Shown: one piece after another, positions 1-8,277 of the stretch | How positions within the stretch are numbered: position 1 is the first letter of the stretch | How the letters are laid out: every line of letters begins with the position of its first letter | DNA from: Halobacteriovoraceae bacterium | Lineage (GTDB): Bacteria > Bdellovibrionota > Bacteriovoracia > Bacteriovoracales > Bacteriovoracaceae | Assembly (NCBI GenBank): GCA_002711995.1 | Contig: PASN01000010.1 | Location: 132,485 to 196,484, forward strand | Reading direction: 5' to 3' | Length of the DNA stretch: 64,000 nucleotides | The notes under the pieces: model-generated | Databases searched by the model: none | What the model was told of the DNA's origin: nothing | Seen by the model: the letters and a program-made list of their open reading frames with translations, nothing else | Position numbers and translations under genes: made by a program

Positions 1-1213
1 GATGATATAAATAACATAAGAATAGTTGGCGAAGTAACAAGCACATCTATATGGACATTCCAGAAACGTAAAGCTTTATGATAATAATTCCAAACTGCTT
101 GTCTCCACTAACAAATTTCCTAGGTGCCACTCCGGAAGACCCAACCAGTTGGAACCCAACATTCGCAAACTTTCTTGCTTCAGGGGGATCTTATGCTCGA
201 GGCATACAACAGGCAGTTACCCACGGTGCCACCACTCAGATTTATTTTTCAACCCATACTGGTTGGTTCCATGTTGAAATCGATGAAAACAATAACACCT
301 TTACGGAGCAAGCTAAAAACACAGCGCACACATACAACAATTCAAGCTTATTCTTATTGAATGACAATTTGGTCTTATCCCAAATGTACTCAAGTTCAAC
401 CGAACACTTGAATGTATAGGAGCTTGGTGACGGAAGCACCTCCGCAACATTAAATGGCGTAATCCCTAAAGCTTATGGAGGCAATAACCTTGTCTGGACC
501 ACATTCAGCTCCAGCGACGGAACAAAGCATGGTGTAATGTGGAACAACGTCGCCTTTATTGACACCTCTGGCCTCACACCTAAAGTAACATCAAGAAAGA
601 TGATTCCGTCCGACATTTATAGAGCGTCAAAATACGTCCAACATAATGGTCGTGAATATGTTTATGTTGTTACAGGCAATCACTACCTTGATGTTTACGA
701 TATAACCGACATTTCCTCCCCCCCACCCTTAAGTATAGAAATAAAATCGTGGAGCTTGGCGCGAATGAGTCCTACGGAGTGGATGTGAACATGGATCAAA
801 ACCTGGTTGTAATTGGAACCAACAAGGTAGTTGTTGTTTTAATTGATATAAGAGGGCTTAGCGCTCCCACAGTCCAAAACGCTTATATTCCTGAAATTAG
901 CGCTATTGATTCCACCAGTGGCAACAACGAAGCTGATGGTTCATTGGATGTAACAGTTTCTCTAGACAAGGCCTCAACCGCCCCAGTCTCAGTTGATTGG
1001 ACAACAGTGGATGGTACGGCCACTGCGCCTAGTGACTACACAACAAGTACTGGCAGCCTAACCTTCGCTCCGGGGGAGATATCCAAAACTATATCCATTT
1101 CAATTGTAAACGATGGGACAGGGGAAGGCCTTGAATCCTTTGACATAGCTCTTTCAAGTCCAGACCATGGAGTTATTGTGAAAGAAGTTGCGAATGTATC
1201 ATTCTCAAACTAG
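1..1213 (+). pseudogene. Decayed beta-propeller / Calx-beta protein gene
   Basis: The protein would be a large extracellular or surface protein: propeller-like repeats (NHYLDVYDITDIS, LVVIGTNKVVVVLIDI) followed by a Calx-beta domain (VDGTATAPSDY, LTFAPGEISKTI) that ends at the TAG at 1211-1213. Three lesions break the frame. An open frame from base 1 ends at TGA 79-81 and seems to continue in another frame from about 72. An in-frame TAG lies at 417-419, and the same frame continues as ELGDGSTS to about base 720. A one-base shift in a run of seven C (718-724) moves the reading to a third frame, where VELGANESYGVDV continues to the end. The 5' end lies outside the window. The first shift rests on only about 26 codons, so it is the weakest of the three. 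Sequencing error is an alternative for any single lesion. Confidence 0.75.
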
Positions 1214-2292
1214 ACATCGTCAAGATCAACACTCTTTTCAATATTTCCCTTAAGCGGCTCTACCACCGCACTTTTTAAGAGAGTCTCAAATAGAGTCCAA
1301 AATTCCCATTTAATATCATCAACTTTTCCAGAGAAAGGAATTTTTCCAGCAACCTTGTCATCGTCGTCTTTTCTGTTAAACAGCCTAAGACCTAAGTCCA
1401 TCATATTCTCTTTAAGGTTTTTAAAAAATCCTTGACCCTCCTGCCATCCCTTTATCATCTCAGCGTCTTCAGTAACAAATTTCACATAGCCTTCCACTAT
1501 ATCACCTTTGACTGCAGACTCCAGGTATACACTAAGTTTTCCGCTAGTCGCATCAACTCCTCCAAATTCTTTCAAATAAGGATTTAGTTTAACGATTGAG
1601 ACATTCTCAACTTTAAGGTCGATATCAAGCACTTTTGGAATATGAAACGGATTCACATTCCCTTTAAGAGAAACCGTGCCGCCAAAAACCTCTCCTTTTG
1701 CGCTAACGCTCGCGTATTTCTTTTCATTTCTTCCAGAAGGAAAGACTTCCAGGTTTTCAATTAGAATATCTTTGACAATCAATGGAACGGCGAGCTCATT
1801 TTCCTTTCTAAGGTCTCGCAATAGCAGTTCCACTTTGGTAACGAAAAGCTCCTTTATAATATTGTCTATTGGAGGGTGAATATTATCTATCTTAATCTTC
1901 TGCTCTGGCTCCTTTCTTTTCTCCTCTCCAGTAGTATCAATGACAGCACCTACATTTTCCACTCTTATCGAGTAATAGGCGTTGTCTTTAGAGTGGTCAA
2001 AATAAAGATAGTCAGCAATCACTTTTTGAACAGACCCTTTGATTCTTGGCCCGGCAGAGCTTTTTTCTTTGGCCTTGGGTGCGCTAATATCAATGCCATT
2101 AAAAGTGATATAGGATTTGGGATAGTTTATTGACCAGTCCTTGATCTTAAACGAAGTATTGTTATCCATTGATCTTTTAAGAAGCTTCTCAACCTCCCGC
2201 ATAGAGAACTCTTGTTTTTGAGCAATTTTTTCCAGAGGAGCCGCAAAGGAACTTATAGCAAATGCTGCAAGTAATATCAGTGGTGTCTTCAT
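1210..2292 (-). CDS. Exported AsmA/DUF748-like protein
   Basis: This 360-residue protein begins with a clear Sec signal peptide (MKTPLILLAAFAISSFAAP). The body has alternating beta-strand sequence in the style of AsmA/DUF748 periplasmic proteins, with phrases such as KDILIENLEVFPSG, VFGGTVSLKGNVNP and GGVDATSGKLSVYLES that recur in that superfamily. Such proteins act at the envelope in lipid transport or outer-membrane homeostasis, but no precise role can be assigned here. The C-terminal part (about 290-360) is charged and includes a DDDDK run. Its stop codon interlocks with the stop of the upstream pseudogene in a shared CTAG. The following minus-strand lipoprotein genes lie close upstream, so it may be the last gene of a three-gene operon. 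Confidence 0.55.
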   Translation of the reverse strand: MKTPLILLAAFAISSFAAPLEKIAQKQEFSMREVEKLLKRSMDNNTSFKIKDWSINYPKSYITFNGIDISAPKAKEKSSAGPRIKGSVQKVIADYLYFDHSKDNAYYSIRVENVGAVIDTTGEEKRKEPEQKIKIDNIHPPIDNIIKELFVTKVELLLRDLRKENELAVPLIVKDILIENLEVFPSGRNEKKYASVSAKGEVFGGTVSLKGNVNPFHIPKVLDIDLKVENVSIVKLNPYLKEFGGVDATSGKLSVYLESAVKGDIVEGYVKFVTEDAEMIKGWQEGQGFFKNLKENMMDLGLRLFNRKDDDDKVAGKIPFSGKVDDIKWEFWTLFETLLKSAVVEPLKGNIEKSVDLDDV

Positions 2293-2301
2293 AGTTCAAT
2301 C

Positions 2302-2490
2302 CTATTCATAGTAATCATAAAGCCAGTCATCATCTTCATAGTTTTGCTCACTCTCTATCTCTTTACTTCTTTTCATATACTCATAGTAATTTGGATAGTA
2401 GCCGTAGTCTCCGTAGTGATCGTCATCCTCCCTGCCTGGAAGCGCGCAGCTCCCAAGCAAGGCCAATAACAGAATTGATCTAAACAGCAT
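2302..2490 (-). CDS. Small Tyr/Asp-rich lipoprotein
   Basis: This 62-residue protein has a lipoprotein signal: a hydrophobic stretch ending in LLGSC, with Cys15 as the expected lipidated residue. The mature part is almost entirely Asp, Glu and Tyr (DDDHYGDYGYYPNYYEY and a C-terminal DDDWLYDYYE), strongly acidic and probably disordered. It is 9 bases upstream of the AsmA-like gene and 7 downstream of a larger lipoprotein gene, which suggests one transcript. I recognise no family. The lipobox makes it a believable small gene rather than a chance reading frame. Confidence 0.6.
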   Translation of the reverse strand: MLFRSILLLALLGSCALPGREDDDHYGDYGYYPNYYEYMKRSKEIESEQNYEDDDWLYDYYE

Positions 2491-2497
2491 TCATACC

Positions 2498-3181
2498 TCA
2501 CCGACTTTTAGCGCATTCTTTTTTCCTGACCACATACTTCAACAATTCCTTGCAGGAATAATCTTTTCCCATAATATTGCATTGGAGTTCAAGACTTTGT
2601 CCGCAAGAGATAATTGAAAAGGTCCTGTCTCTTCTCCCTTTAATAGACATATCGCAATCAAAATTCACAGACGCTTCATTATTCCTGGAGACCGTTCCTG
2701 CAGCTTTAATTTTATAATTTGATATACCCTCACCTGCATCCCCTAATGTGGAGAGGTCCCAACTCATTTGATGTGAGGTATACTTCAAGTTGTAGGTTTC
2801 TCCCTGGCATGAAGTTGCATACTCTTGTCCTTCACAGCTTCTAACGAACTTTTCCTCTTCACATGAATGTTCGCAATTTCCAATGCCAAAATTGTCCATA
2901 TAGGTCTGTAAAGACTCGCAAACTTCCGAGTTTACAAAGCCCATGGCCTCTCCAACCCTACTATCCGTCGTTTCTAGTCCCATCTTAAGTTCTGTCATCA
3001 AAGAGGAAATAACCAGCTGTTCTGGATCTATAACCTCCCTAGGGCCTTCCGTTTCACTTTCTGTTTCAGTTCTTTCCGTAGGGGATTCGTTACTCGGTGT
3101 TGAGTCAGTGTCTGAATCATCACTGCTGTCACCGCAAGATAGCAGGATAAAAGGTATTAAAATTAACAGTGTCTTTTTCAT
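2498..3181 (-). CDS. Cys-rich lipoprotein of unknown function
   Basis: The start is placed at the ATG at 3181 because AAGGAGGG lies just upstream; a longer frame beginning at 3205 adds eight residues ahead of the signal. The signal (MKKTLLILIPFILLSCGD) ends in a lipobox with Cys17. A Ser/Thr/Glu-rich linker follows (about residues 20-55). The globular part has many cysteines in a pattern suggesting disulfides (VCESLQTY, GNCEHSC, RSCEGQEYATSC, LQCNIMGKDYSC). It is probably a periplasmic or outer-membrane anchored protein. I do not recognise the family. It is likely the first gene of a short operon with the next two minus-strand genes. Confidence 0.7.
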   Translation of the reverse strand: MKKTLLILIPFILLSCGDSSDDSDTDSTPSNESPTERTETESETEGPREVIDPEQLVISSLMTELKMGLETTDSRVGEAMGFVNSEVCESLQTYMDNFGIGNCEHSCEEEKFVRSCEGQEYATSCQGETYNLKYTSHQMSWDLSTLGDAGEGISNYKIKAAGTVSRNNEASVNFDCDMSIKGRRDRTFSIISCGQSLELQCNIMGKDYSCKELLKYVVRKKECAKSR

Positions 3182-3305
3182 GTAAATTCCCTCCTTATGA
3201 AACAAGTCAGGTTTAATTAAATTACTTTTATCAAATGTTGCCCAATTAAGAGGCCTGAAAAGCTCTATACAAATCTAGGCACTGTTTTTGCAAAAACATG
3301 AAAGC

Positions 3306-3869
3306 ATGAAGTATAGCGTTCTTACTTGTCTTATATTTATTCTCTCCTCCAGTGCAGGTATTAGAGAGAAGCTATTCATAATGGAAAAGAGTCATAATCC
3401 AGAGAATGTGATGATCATAGAGGTAAAGTTAAATGAGAAATGTGAATTTCAAACCTATGAAGACGGATCCCTATTAAACTTTTACTGGTTAATGGATGGT
3501 GGTAAATATACAAAAGATATACACCCGTTGATAAGACATGGTATTGCCAAAAGAGTTGAATACAAAGACCAGGCAAAAACAAAGACTTCATTCAAAGTGG
3601 CCTTAAACGATTTAAAAGAAGTGCAACATGACCTTCCTGACTCCTCTTTGGATGTAAGCGCATCTCTGGATAAGGGGAAGTGCTCTGTACAATCTATTTT
3701 GGAACTAGGCCCTTCCAAAAATAATAAGAAGATAAATCTAACAAGGTCATTCTGCAAAGTGGAAACAAACGTTTTAGGAATACCTGTGGGTTGCACATTT
3801 TTAGAACTCGAAGGGAAAACACTTTCTTCAGGAAAACCACTTCACGCCAAGTTCAAAGCAGAGGATTAA
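3306..3869 (+). CDS. Exported protein of unknown function
   Basis: The predicted protein is about 187 residues from the ATG at 3306, which puts the hydrophobic signal (MKYSVLTCLIFILSSSAG) at the N terminus; a TTG at 3288 would place six polar residues in front. The mature part is basic, with a few Cys (NEKCEFQTY, KGKCSVQS, FCKVETNVLG, GCTFLELEG). No family is recognised. It is divergent from the lipoprotein gene at 2498-3181, and its TAA interlocks with the stop of the convergent exchanger gene in a shared TTAA. Confidence 0.6.
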   Translation: MKYSVLTCLIFILSSSAGIREKLFIMEKSHNPENVMIIEVKLNEKCEFQTYEDGSLLNFYWLMDGGKYTKDIHPLIRHGIAKRVEYKDQAKTKTSFKVALNDLKEVQHDLPDSSLDVSASLDKGKCSVQSILELGPSKNNKKINLTRSFCKVETNVLGIPVGCTFLELEGKTLSSGKPLHAKFKAED

Positions 3870-4894
3870 ACGAACTTAAAAACCAGTAGAGTTGCACTAA
3901 CGAAGTAAATTGCCAATATAGACACCCCCTCAAAGCCGATATCTCCAGGTCCCTGCTTCTCTCTCCTGGCCAAAGCAATGGCAATGATTGAGGTCATCAG
4001 AAGAATAACACTTGTAAGGAAAAACTCCTCGTTTTTGTAATATGAATATATTGGAGCCTCCAAAGAGAGGGCGTCGGCAATGACTAGCATTAAAACGTCA
4101 AAAGTATTGCCTCCCAGGATGTTCGCCACGGCCATGGTTAAAGCACCCTGCCTAACAGCTGACAATGACACTACAAGCTCTGGCAAAGAAGTTATGACGG
4201 CCGTAAGAAAGCCGCCGGCGATGTTTTCAGCAAGTCCAGTGGTGCTAATCAACGACTCTGCCGACTTGGTTATGACATAACCCAAAACGGCCACAACACA
4301 CGCTGAAAGAGTGAATTTGGTAACTAACATTACACTTGATTCCTTGCTGTCAGGCCTGGGTTCGTCGAGTCTTGTCTCTTTGGTCCTTTTTGGTATCCAA
4401 AGAGGATTCTTATAAGTTTCCTGAAGCCACTTGAGTCCAAAAAGATATAAGACAAGCATTACAACACTTACTGGATGAATAAACAGCCACTCTGGCACTT
4501 CTATTACGGCACCGAGGAACGATAAACCAAGAAGCGAGATTAATAGATTGCAGGAAACAAGATTTGGAAGAGAAGCCGCAGCATGTTCTAGATTAACATT
4601 TCTGTATGTCATATCAGCGATGATCAAGAAGGTTGTTTGTGCGGCAATACCACCAAGGCAGTTGTTAATGGCCAAGGAGTGATACCCATTATAGGCCGAA
4701 AGTCCGGAGACAATACTTCCAGAAAGCGAAGTAATAGCTCCTAAGAAAAGACCGCCTACCAAGGCCTCGCCCAAACGAAACCTATCAGCGATGTTGTCTG
4801 CATAGGTGACCAGCTTTATACCAATGGTAAGAAGACCCACTACACTTATGATAAATCCTAAGATACTGATATGAATTGGCCATAGATCTAGCAT
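3866..4894 (-). CDS. Sodium/calcium exchanger (CaCA) family membrane protein
   Basis: This 342-residue polytopic inner-membrane protein has about ten hydrophobic segments and the two inverted alpha-repeats of the Ca2+:cation antiporter superfamily. Repeat 2 (about residues 222-270) is classical: ITSLPELVVSLSA followed by ANILGGNTFD. Repeat 1 (about 42-95) is degenerate: the SLPE core reads SLSGS, so the acidic residue that normally helps form the ion site is absent, although NNCLGG is retained. The family exchanges Ca2+ or other cations for Na+ or H+. Loss of one acidic residue may change ion selectivity or mean that the protein is not a standard Ca2+ exchanger. It stands alone, with a divergent sulfur enzyme gene upstream. 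Confidence 0.75.
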   Translation of the reverse strand: MLDLWPIHISILGFIISVVGLLTIGIKLVTYADNIADRFRLGEALVGGLFLGAITSLSGSIVSGLSAYNGYHSLAINNCLGGIAAQTTFLIIADMTYRNVNLEHAAASLPNLVSCNLLISLLGLSFLGAVIEVPEWLFIHPVSVVMLVLYLFGLKWLQETYKNPLWIPKRTKETRLDEPRPDSKESSVMLVTKFTLSACVVAVLGYVITKSAESLISTTGLAENIAGGFLTAVITSLPELVVSLSAVRQGALTMAVANILGGNTFDVLMLVIADALSLEAPIYSYYKNEEFFLTSVILLMTSIIAIALARREKQGPGDIGFEGVSILAIYFVSATLLVFKFV

Positions 4895-5049
4895 TTATAA
4901 ATTAAATGCTAATCCCCAAAAGACTTCATCATTGTTTTGTAAAAAATTTGTAAACTTTCTCATTAATATGCATGGCCTATGTCCAACCACTGAATATGTG
5001 CGTCCAATACTTTATTTTATAAAATGTCGCTAACAGAAAAAGGATGAAG

Positions 5050-6480
5050 ATGTTTTTTAAAAGAATAAAGACTCCAGGATTAGCTCACTTATCTTACTTT
5101 ATTGCGACAAATGGAGTTGCAATTGTTGTGGATCCTAAGCGGGACATTGATGAATACTTAAAGCTGGCAATAGAAAACAATGCCCAGATCAAATATGTGT
5201 TCGAAACGCACAGGCAAGAGGACTTCGTTATTGGATCGAATGAGCTGCATGAGAAAACAGGCGCTAAAATCATAGGTGGAAGGCACCCACTCTTTAGTCA
5301 TTGCGACATCCAATTGGAAGATGGGGAGTTCTTCAAGATAGAAGATTTGACATTTTTAAGTTTAAGCACTCCAGGACACACACCTGAAAGTTTCTCCTAC
5401 GGTGTATATTTAAAAGATAGAGACACATGCTGGGGCGTTTTTACCGGGGACACCCTTTTTGTGGGCGACACAGGAAGAACGGACCTTTCAGACCCTGACA
5501 AGACTTCGGAAAATGCGAAATTAATATACAACAGTGTCAGGTCAAAAATAGCAAACCTTGGAGATCAATCTTTGATTTTCCCGGCACACGGTTCTGGCTC
5601 TGTATGCGGCGGCGCTATCGCAGACTATGACCAAACAACAATTGGCTATGAGAAAACCTACAACCCAGTATTCACAATGGGTGAAGATGAGTTTACATGC
5701 CACAAAGTTAAAGAACGAATTCCAAGGCCTCCATACTTTAGTCTGATGGAGAAAATCAATTATGAGGGAGGTTGGAGAATTGAACAGGACCTAGCTAAAA
5801 TTAAAGCTCTAAGTCCTGAGCAGTTTTTAGAAATGTCCAATAAAGGGATAATAATCGACACACGTGAGCCCGAGGCATTTGCTTCAGGACATATACCAGG
5901 CTCTTACAATATATGGTTGGATGGACTTCAAGTCTTTGGCGGGTGGTTCTGTAAAAAGGACACTCCAGTTTTCCTTGTGCTTGACAGGCATGATGACCTC
6001 AACACCGCTCGGCTCATGCTATCCAGACTTGGTGTGGGCAGAATCAAGGCCTTTCTCTCAGGAGGCATCGAGTCCGTTAGAAATTCAGGTTACAACTTAG
6101 AAAGCTTCGGCGTGATTTATCCCAAAGAGCTTTTCCACAATAAGCGTAATTTCGAAATTTTTGATGTTAGAGAGATCACAGAGTTCGAAAGTGGGCACAT
6201 TGAGAATTCAAAACATTGCTTTGTAGGCCATCTTGAGGACTATTTAATAAAACACAGGCCCCCTAACAAGTCTATCGCCACAATATGCAGTGTTGGGCAT
6301 AGAGGCGGAATTGCTGCGAGTATATTTGCCAAAATGGGACACAAGAACGTTTATAACGTGCTGGGTGGAATGAAGGCATGGAATTCGCGAGGTTTACCAA
6401 TCCAAGAAGGGAAAGAGACTAAAGGAAAACGGGAAATAAAAAATATTGAAAATGTGGCGCAATGGGGCAGCACCCATTAA
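5050..6480 (+). CDS. MBL-fold / double rhodanese protein (persulfide dioxygenase-like)
   Basis: An N-terminal metallo-beta-lactamase domain (about 1-235) is followed by two rhodanese domains (about 260-350 and 365-450). This layout belongs to ETHE1-like persulfide-oxidising enzymes. The usual THxHxDH motif reads THRQEDF, keeping the first His and the Asp but losing two His. TPGHTPES, FTGDTLFVGDTGRTDL and FPAHGSG are intact, so the His/His/Asp triad that binds iron in ETHE1 appears preserved. The first rhodanese lacks a catalytic Cys (VFLVLDRHDD). The second has TICSVGHRGG with Cys in place. I prefer ATG 5050, which follows AAAGGA at a five-base spacing; ATG 5044 overlaps that site. It is followed by an SDR gene 21 bases downstream. 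Confidence 0.85.
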   Translation: MFFKRIKTPGLAHLSYFIATNGVAIVVDPKRDIDEYLKLAIENNAQIKYVFETHRQEDFVIGSNELHEKTGAKIIGGRHPLFSHCDIQLEDGEFFKIEDLTFLSLSTPGHTPESFSYGVYLKDRDTCWGVFTGDTLFVGDTGRTDLSDPDKTSENAKLIYNSVRSKIANLGDQSLIFPAHGSGSVCGGAIADYDQTTIGYEKTYNPVFTMGEDEFTCHKVKERIPRPPYFSLMEKINYEGGWRIEQDLAKIKALSPEQFLEMSNKGIIIDTREPEAFASGHIPGSYNIWLDGLQVFGGWFCKKDTPVFLVLDRHDDLNTARLMLSRLGVGRIKAFLSGGIESVRNSGYNLESFGVIYPKELFHNKRNFEIFDVREITEFESGHIENSKHCFVGHLEDYLIKHRPPNKSIATICSVGHRGGIAASIFAKMGHKNVYNVLGGMKAWNSRGLPIQEGKETKGKREIKNIENVAQWGSTH

Positions 6481-6501
6481 TAATAAAACTACGGTGAAAA
6501 T

Positions 6502-7248
6502 ATGGAAAATTTTGAGTTGTCTTCAGTAAAGAAGTGTTTAATTCTTGGTGGGGGTAATATTGGGTTGGCCTTAGGCAGACAAATCAAAAAGAAGCTTCCA
6601 GAGGCTGCGGTAGTAGTTACCAAAAGAAGCATTGAAGATGTGCCGAAGGAGCAAAAAGAAGAACTGACCTTTTTGCCTCACGATCCTTTGAAGGAAGGCT
6701 CCTGGAGCTCTCTCGCCCAGACCTTAGAGAATGACTTCAGCGAGTTGGACCTTGTTATTTCCACATACGGCGTTTTACACAATGACACTCTTGCGCCGGA
6801 GAAAAAACTAGAGGATATAAAGTTATCAAACTTAGTTGAAGCATTTTCAGTTAACACCTTCACAGCGCCCTTGGCGGCAAAATACCTAATGAAAATTGTC
6901 TCAAAAGGGAGCCCAAGCACTTTTGTATTTTTATCCGCAAAGGTGGGAAGCATTGCAGATGACTCCACCGGTGGTTGGTATGCATACAGATCCTCAAAGG
7001 CAGCGTTGAACATGATGGTCAAAAATATGGCAATAGAGTTTAAGAACAGAAACAAGAAAACCTTTGCTGTGGCCATACATCCGGGAACTACCGAAACTCA
7101 TTTGTCGAAACCATTTCTTAGTGGATTCAGCTTAAAGGTCTGGAGTCCAGATGAAACTGCGGAGCATATTTTAAATGTAATAAGCGAGATCGGCCCAGAA
7201 AAAAGTGGAAGCTTCTTAAATTGGGACGGATCCACTATTCCTTGGTGA
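6502..7248 (+). CDS. Short-chain dehydrogenase/reductase
   Basis: This 248-residue protein has an SDR Rossmann fold. The nucleotide-binding glycine motif is LGGGNIGLALG, a variant of TGxxxGIG, and the catalytic YxxxK is present in AYRSSKAALN with Ser in VFLSAKVGS upstream. The ending (AIHPGTTETHLSKPF) resembles the C-factor (CsgA-like) SDR group. The substrate is unknown. It lies 21 bases after the MBL/rhodanese gene and is probably co-transcribed. Its 3' end overlaps the convergent exported-protein gene by 14 bases. Confidence 0.85.
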   Translation: MENFELSSVKKCLILGGGNIGLALGRQIKKKLPEAAVVVTKRSIEDVPKEQKEELTFLPHDPLKEGSWSSLAQTLENDFSELDLVISTYGVLHNDTLAPEKKLEDIKLSNLVEAFSVNTFTAPLAAKYLMKIVSKGSPSTFVFLSAKVGSIADDSTGGWYAYRSSKAALNMMVKNMAIEFKNRNKKTFAVAIHPGTTETHLSKPFLSGFSLKVWSPDETAEHILNVISEIGPEKSGSFLNWDGSTIPW

Positions 7249-7666
7249 CGGATCTCCACTTATGCTGGGGATCAAAAGAGTTTAAAAACTTCATAATCTC
7301 TTTGGACGCTAGAGATTCATTTTCTATAAGCCAGATCTCATCTTTCAGTTTTTCTTTGAGAATGACTTCTTGAGATTCGACTTTTCCAACAACTTGTCCA
7401 TAACTTCTTAAATCGGTTCTAGTTCTAAGATGTAAAAACGGACCGAAGCGAGAAAAATAAAGCTTTTCTCTAAGATCTCTAATTTGATCGGAGTCAAGCT
7501 CATCAACCTTGAAAGCGCTCTCACCTTCTTTTAGCTCCACAACGCCATTGCTTAATACTGTAAGCTCGCTTGCTGACTTTGAATTTCCATACACATATTG
7601 AAGTAAAACTTCACTTGAAAAAGAATTTAGACTTAAAAGGGCCAGCATGAATATTGTCTTAAGCAT
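7235..7666 (-). CDS. Exported protein of unknown function
   Basis: This 143-residue protein has an N-terminal signal (MLKTIFMLALLSLNSFSS). The mature part is about 125 residues with mixed alpha/beta character and no cysteines. I recognise no domain. The gene is convergent with the SDR gene and shares 14 bases with it, and is divergent from the YetF-like gene, leaving about 100 bases for two promoters. Confidence 0.6.
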   Translation of the reverse strand: MLKTIFMLALLSLNSFSSEVLLQYVYGNSKSASELTVLSNGVVELKEGESAFKVDELDSDQIRDLREKLYFSRFGPFLHLRTRTDLRSYGQVVGKVESQEVILKEKLKDEIWLIENESLASKEIMKFLNSFDPQHKWRSVTKE

Positions 7667-7767
7667 TTAAAGCTCCACCGTTTAACTTTTAGTACTCTTA
7701 AAGTTAGGTTATGAACCGCAGGGTTTGAAGTTTTAGGGCCGAACTTCTCTTTAACACAGGAGTGATA

Positions 7768-8238
7768 ATGACTATATTTTTCAGCGATTGGTCGAGCTTA
7801 CTTAGAATCGTAGTAATAAGTGTTATTGGCTATGTGGGACTAGTTGTCTTTCTTCGAATCTCGGGGCCTCGAACTCTGTCGAAAATGAACAGTTTTGACT
7901 TTGTCATCACAATCGCGCTTGGCTCCACCTTCGCTGGTGGAATCCTTCAAAAAGCAATTTCCTTGGCCGATGTCTTATTGGCATTTATAATGCTTATAGG
8001 GCTTCAATATGTAGTGACTGCAATTGCTAGCCGCAACAAGAAGTTTAACGACGCCATAAAGGCATCGCCAGTCGTTGTTTTTGAGGATGGTCGCTACATT
8101 GAGGAAAACTTAAGGGATGCCCATGTCACTAAAGATGAAGTGGATTCGGCGGTAAGGGCGGCTGGTTTTTCAGAACTGGAATTTGTAAAATTTGTTATTC
8201 TGGAGACGAATGGGAATTTAGTTGCAGTAAAAAAATAA
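7768..8238 (+). CDS. YetF/DUF421 family membrane protein
   Basis: The protein has three N-terminal membrane segments (about residues 8-85) followed by a cytoplasmic domain. Family features include RISGPRTLSKMNSFDFVITIALGS, abridged here to RISGPRTLSKMN and DFVITIALGS, then SPVVVFEDGRYIEENL and a terminal segment with FVILETNG. DUF421 (YetF-like) proteins are widespread and linked to envelope or spore stress in some species, without a defined reaction. I choose ATG 7768 because CAGGAG ends five bases upstream; a GTG at 7762 overlaps that site. A hairpin terminator follows the stop codon. Confidence 0.85.
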   Translation: MTIFFSDWSSLLRIVVISVIGYVGLVVFLRISGPRTLSKMNSFDFVITIALGSTFAGGILQKAISLADVLLAFIMLIGLQYVVTAIASRNKKFNDAIKASPVVVFEDGRYIEENLRDAHVTKDEVDSAVRAAGFSELEFVKFVILETNGNLVAVKK

Positions 8239-8240
8239 AA

Positions 8241-8270
8241 AGGGATGCTATTAGGGCATCCCTTATTGTT
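8241..8270. terminator. Bidirectional hairpin terminator
   Basis: AGGGATGC (8241-8248) and GCATCCCT (8256-8263) form a perfect 8-bp stem with a 7-base loop. T-rich sequence follows on the plus strand (TTATTGTT), and an A-rich stretch before the stem gives a U-rich tail on the minus strand. It sits in the 39-base gap between the convergent YetF-like and nrdA genes and can serve both. Confidence 0.8.
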
Positions 8271-8277
8271 AAAGATT

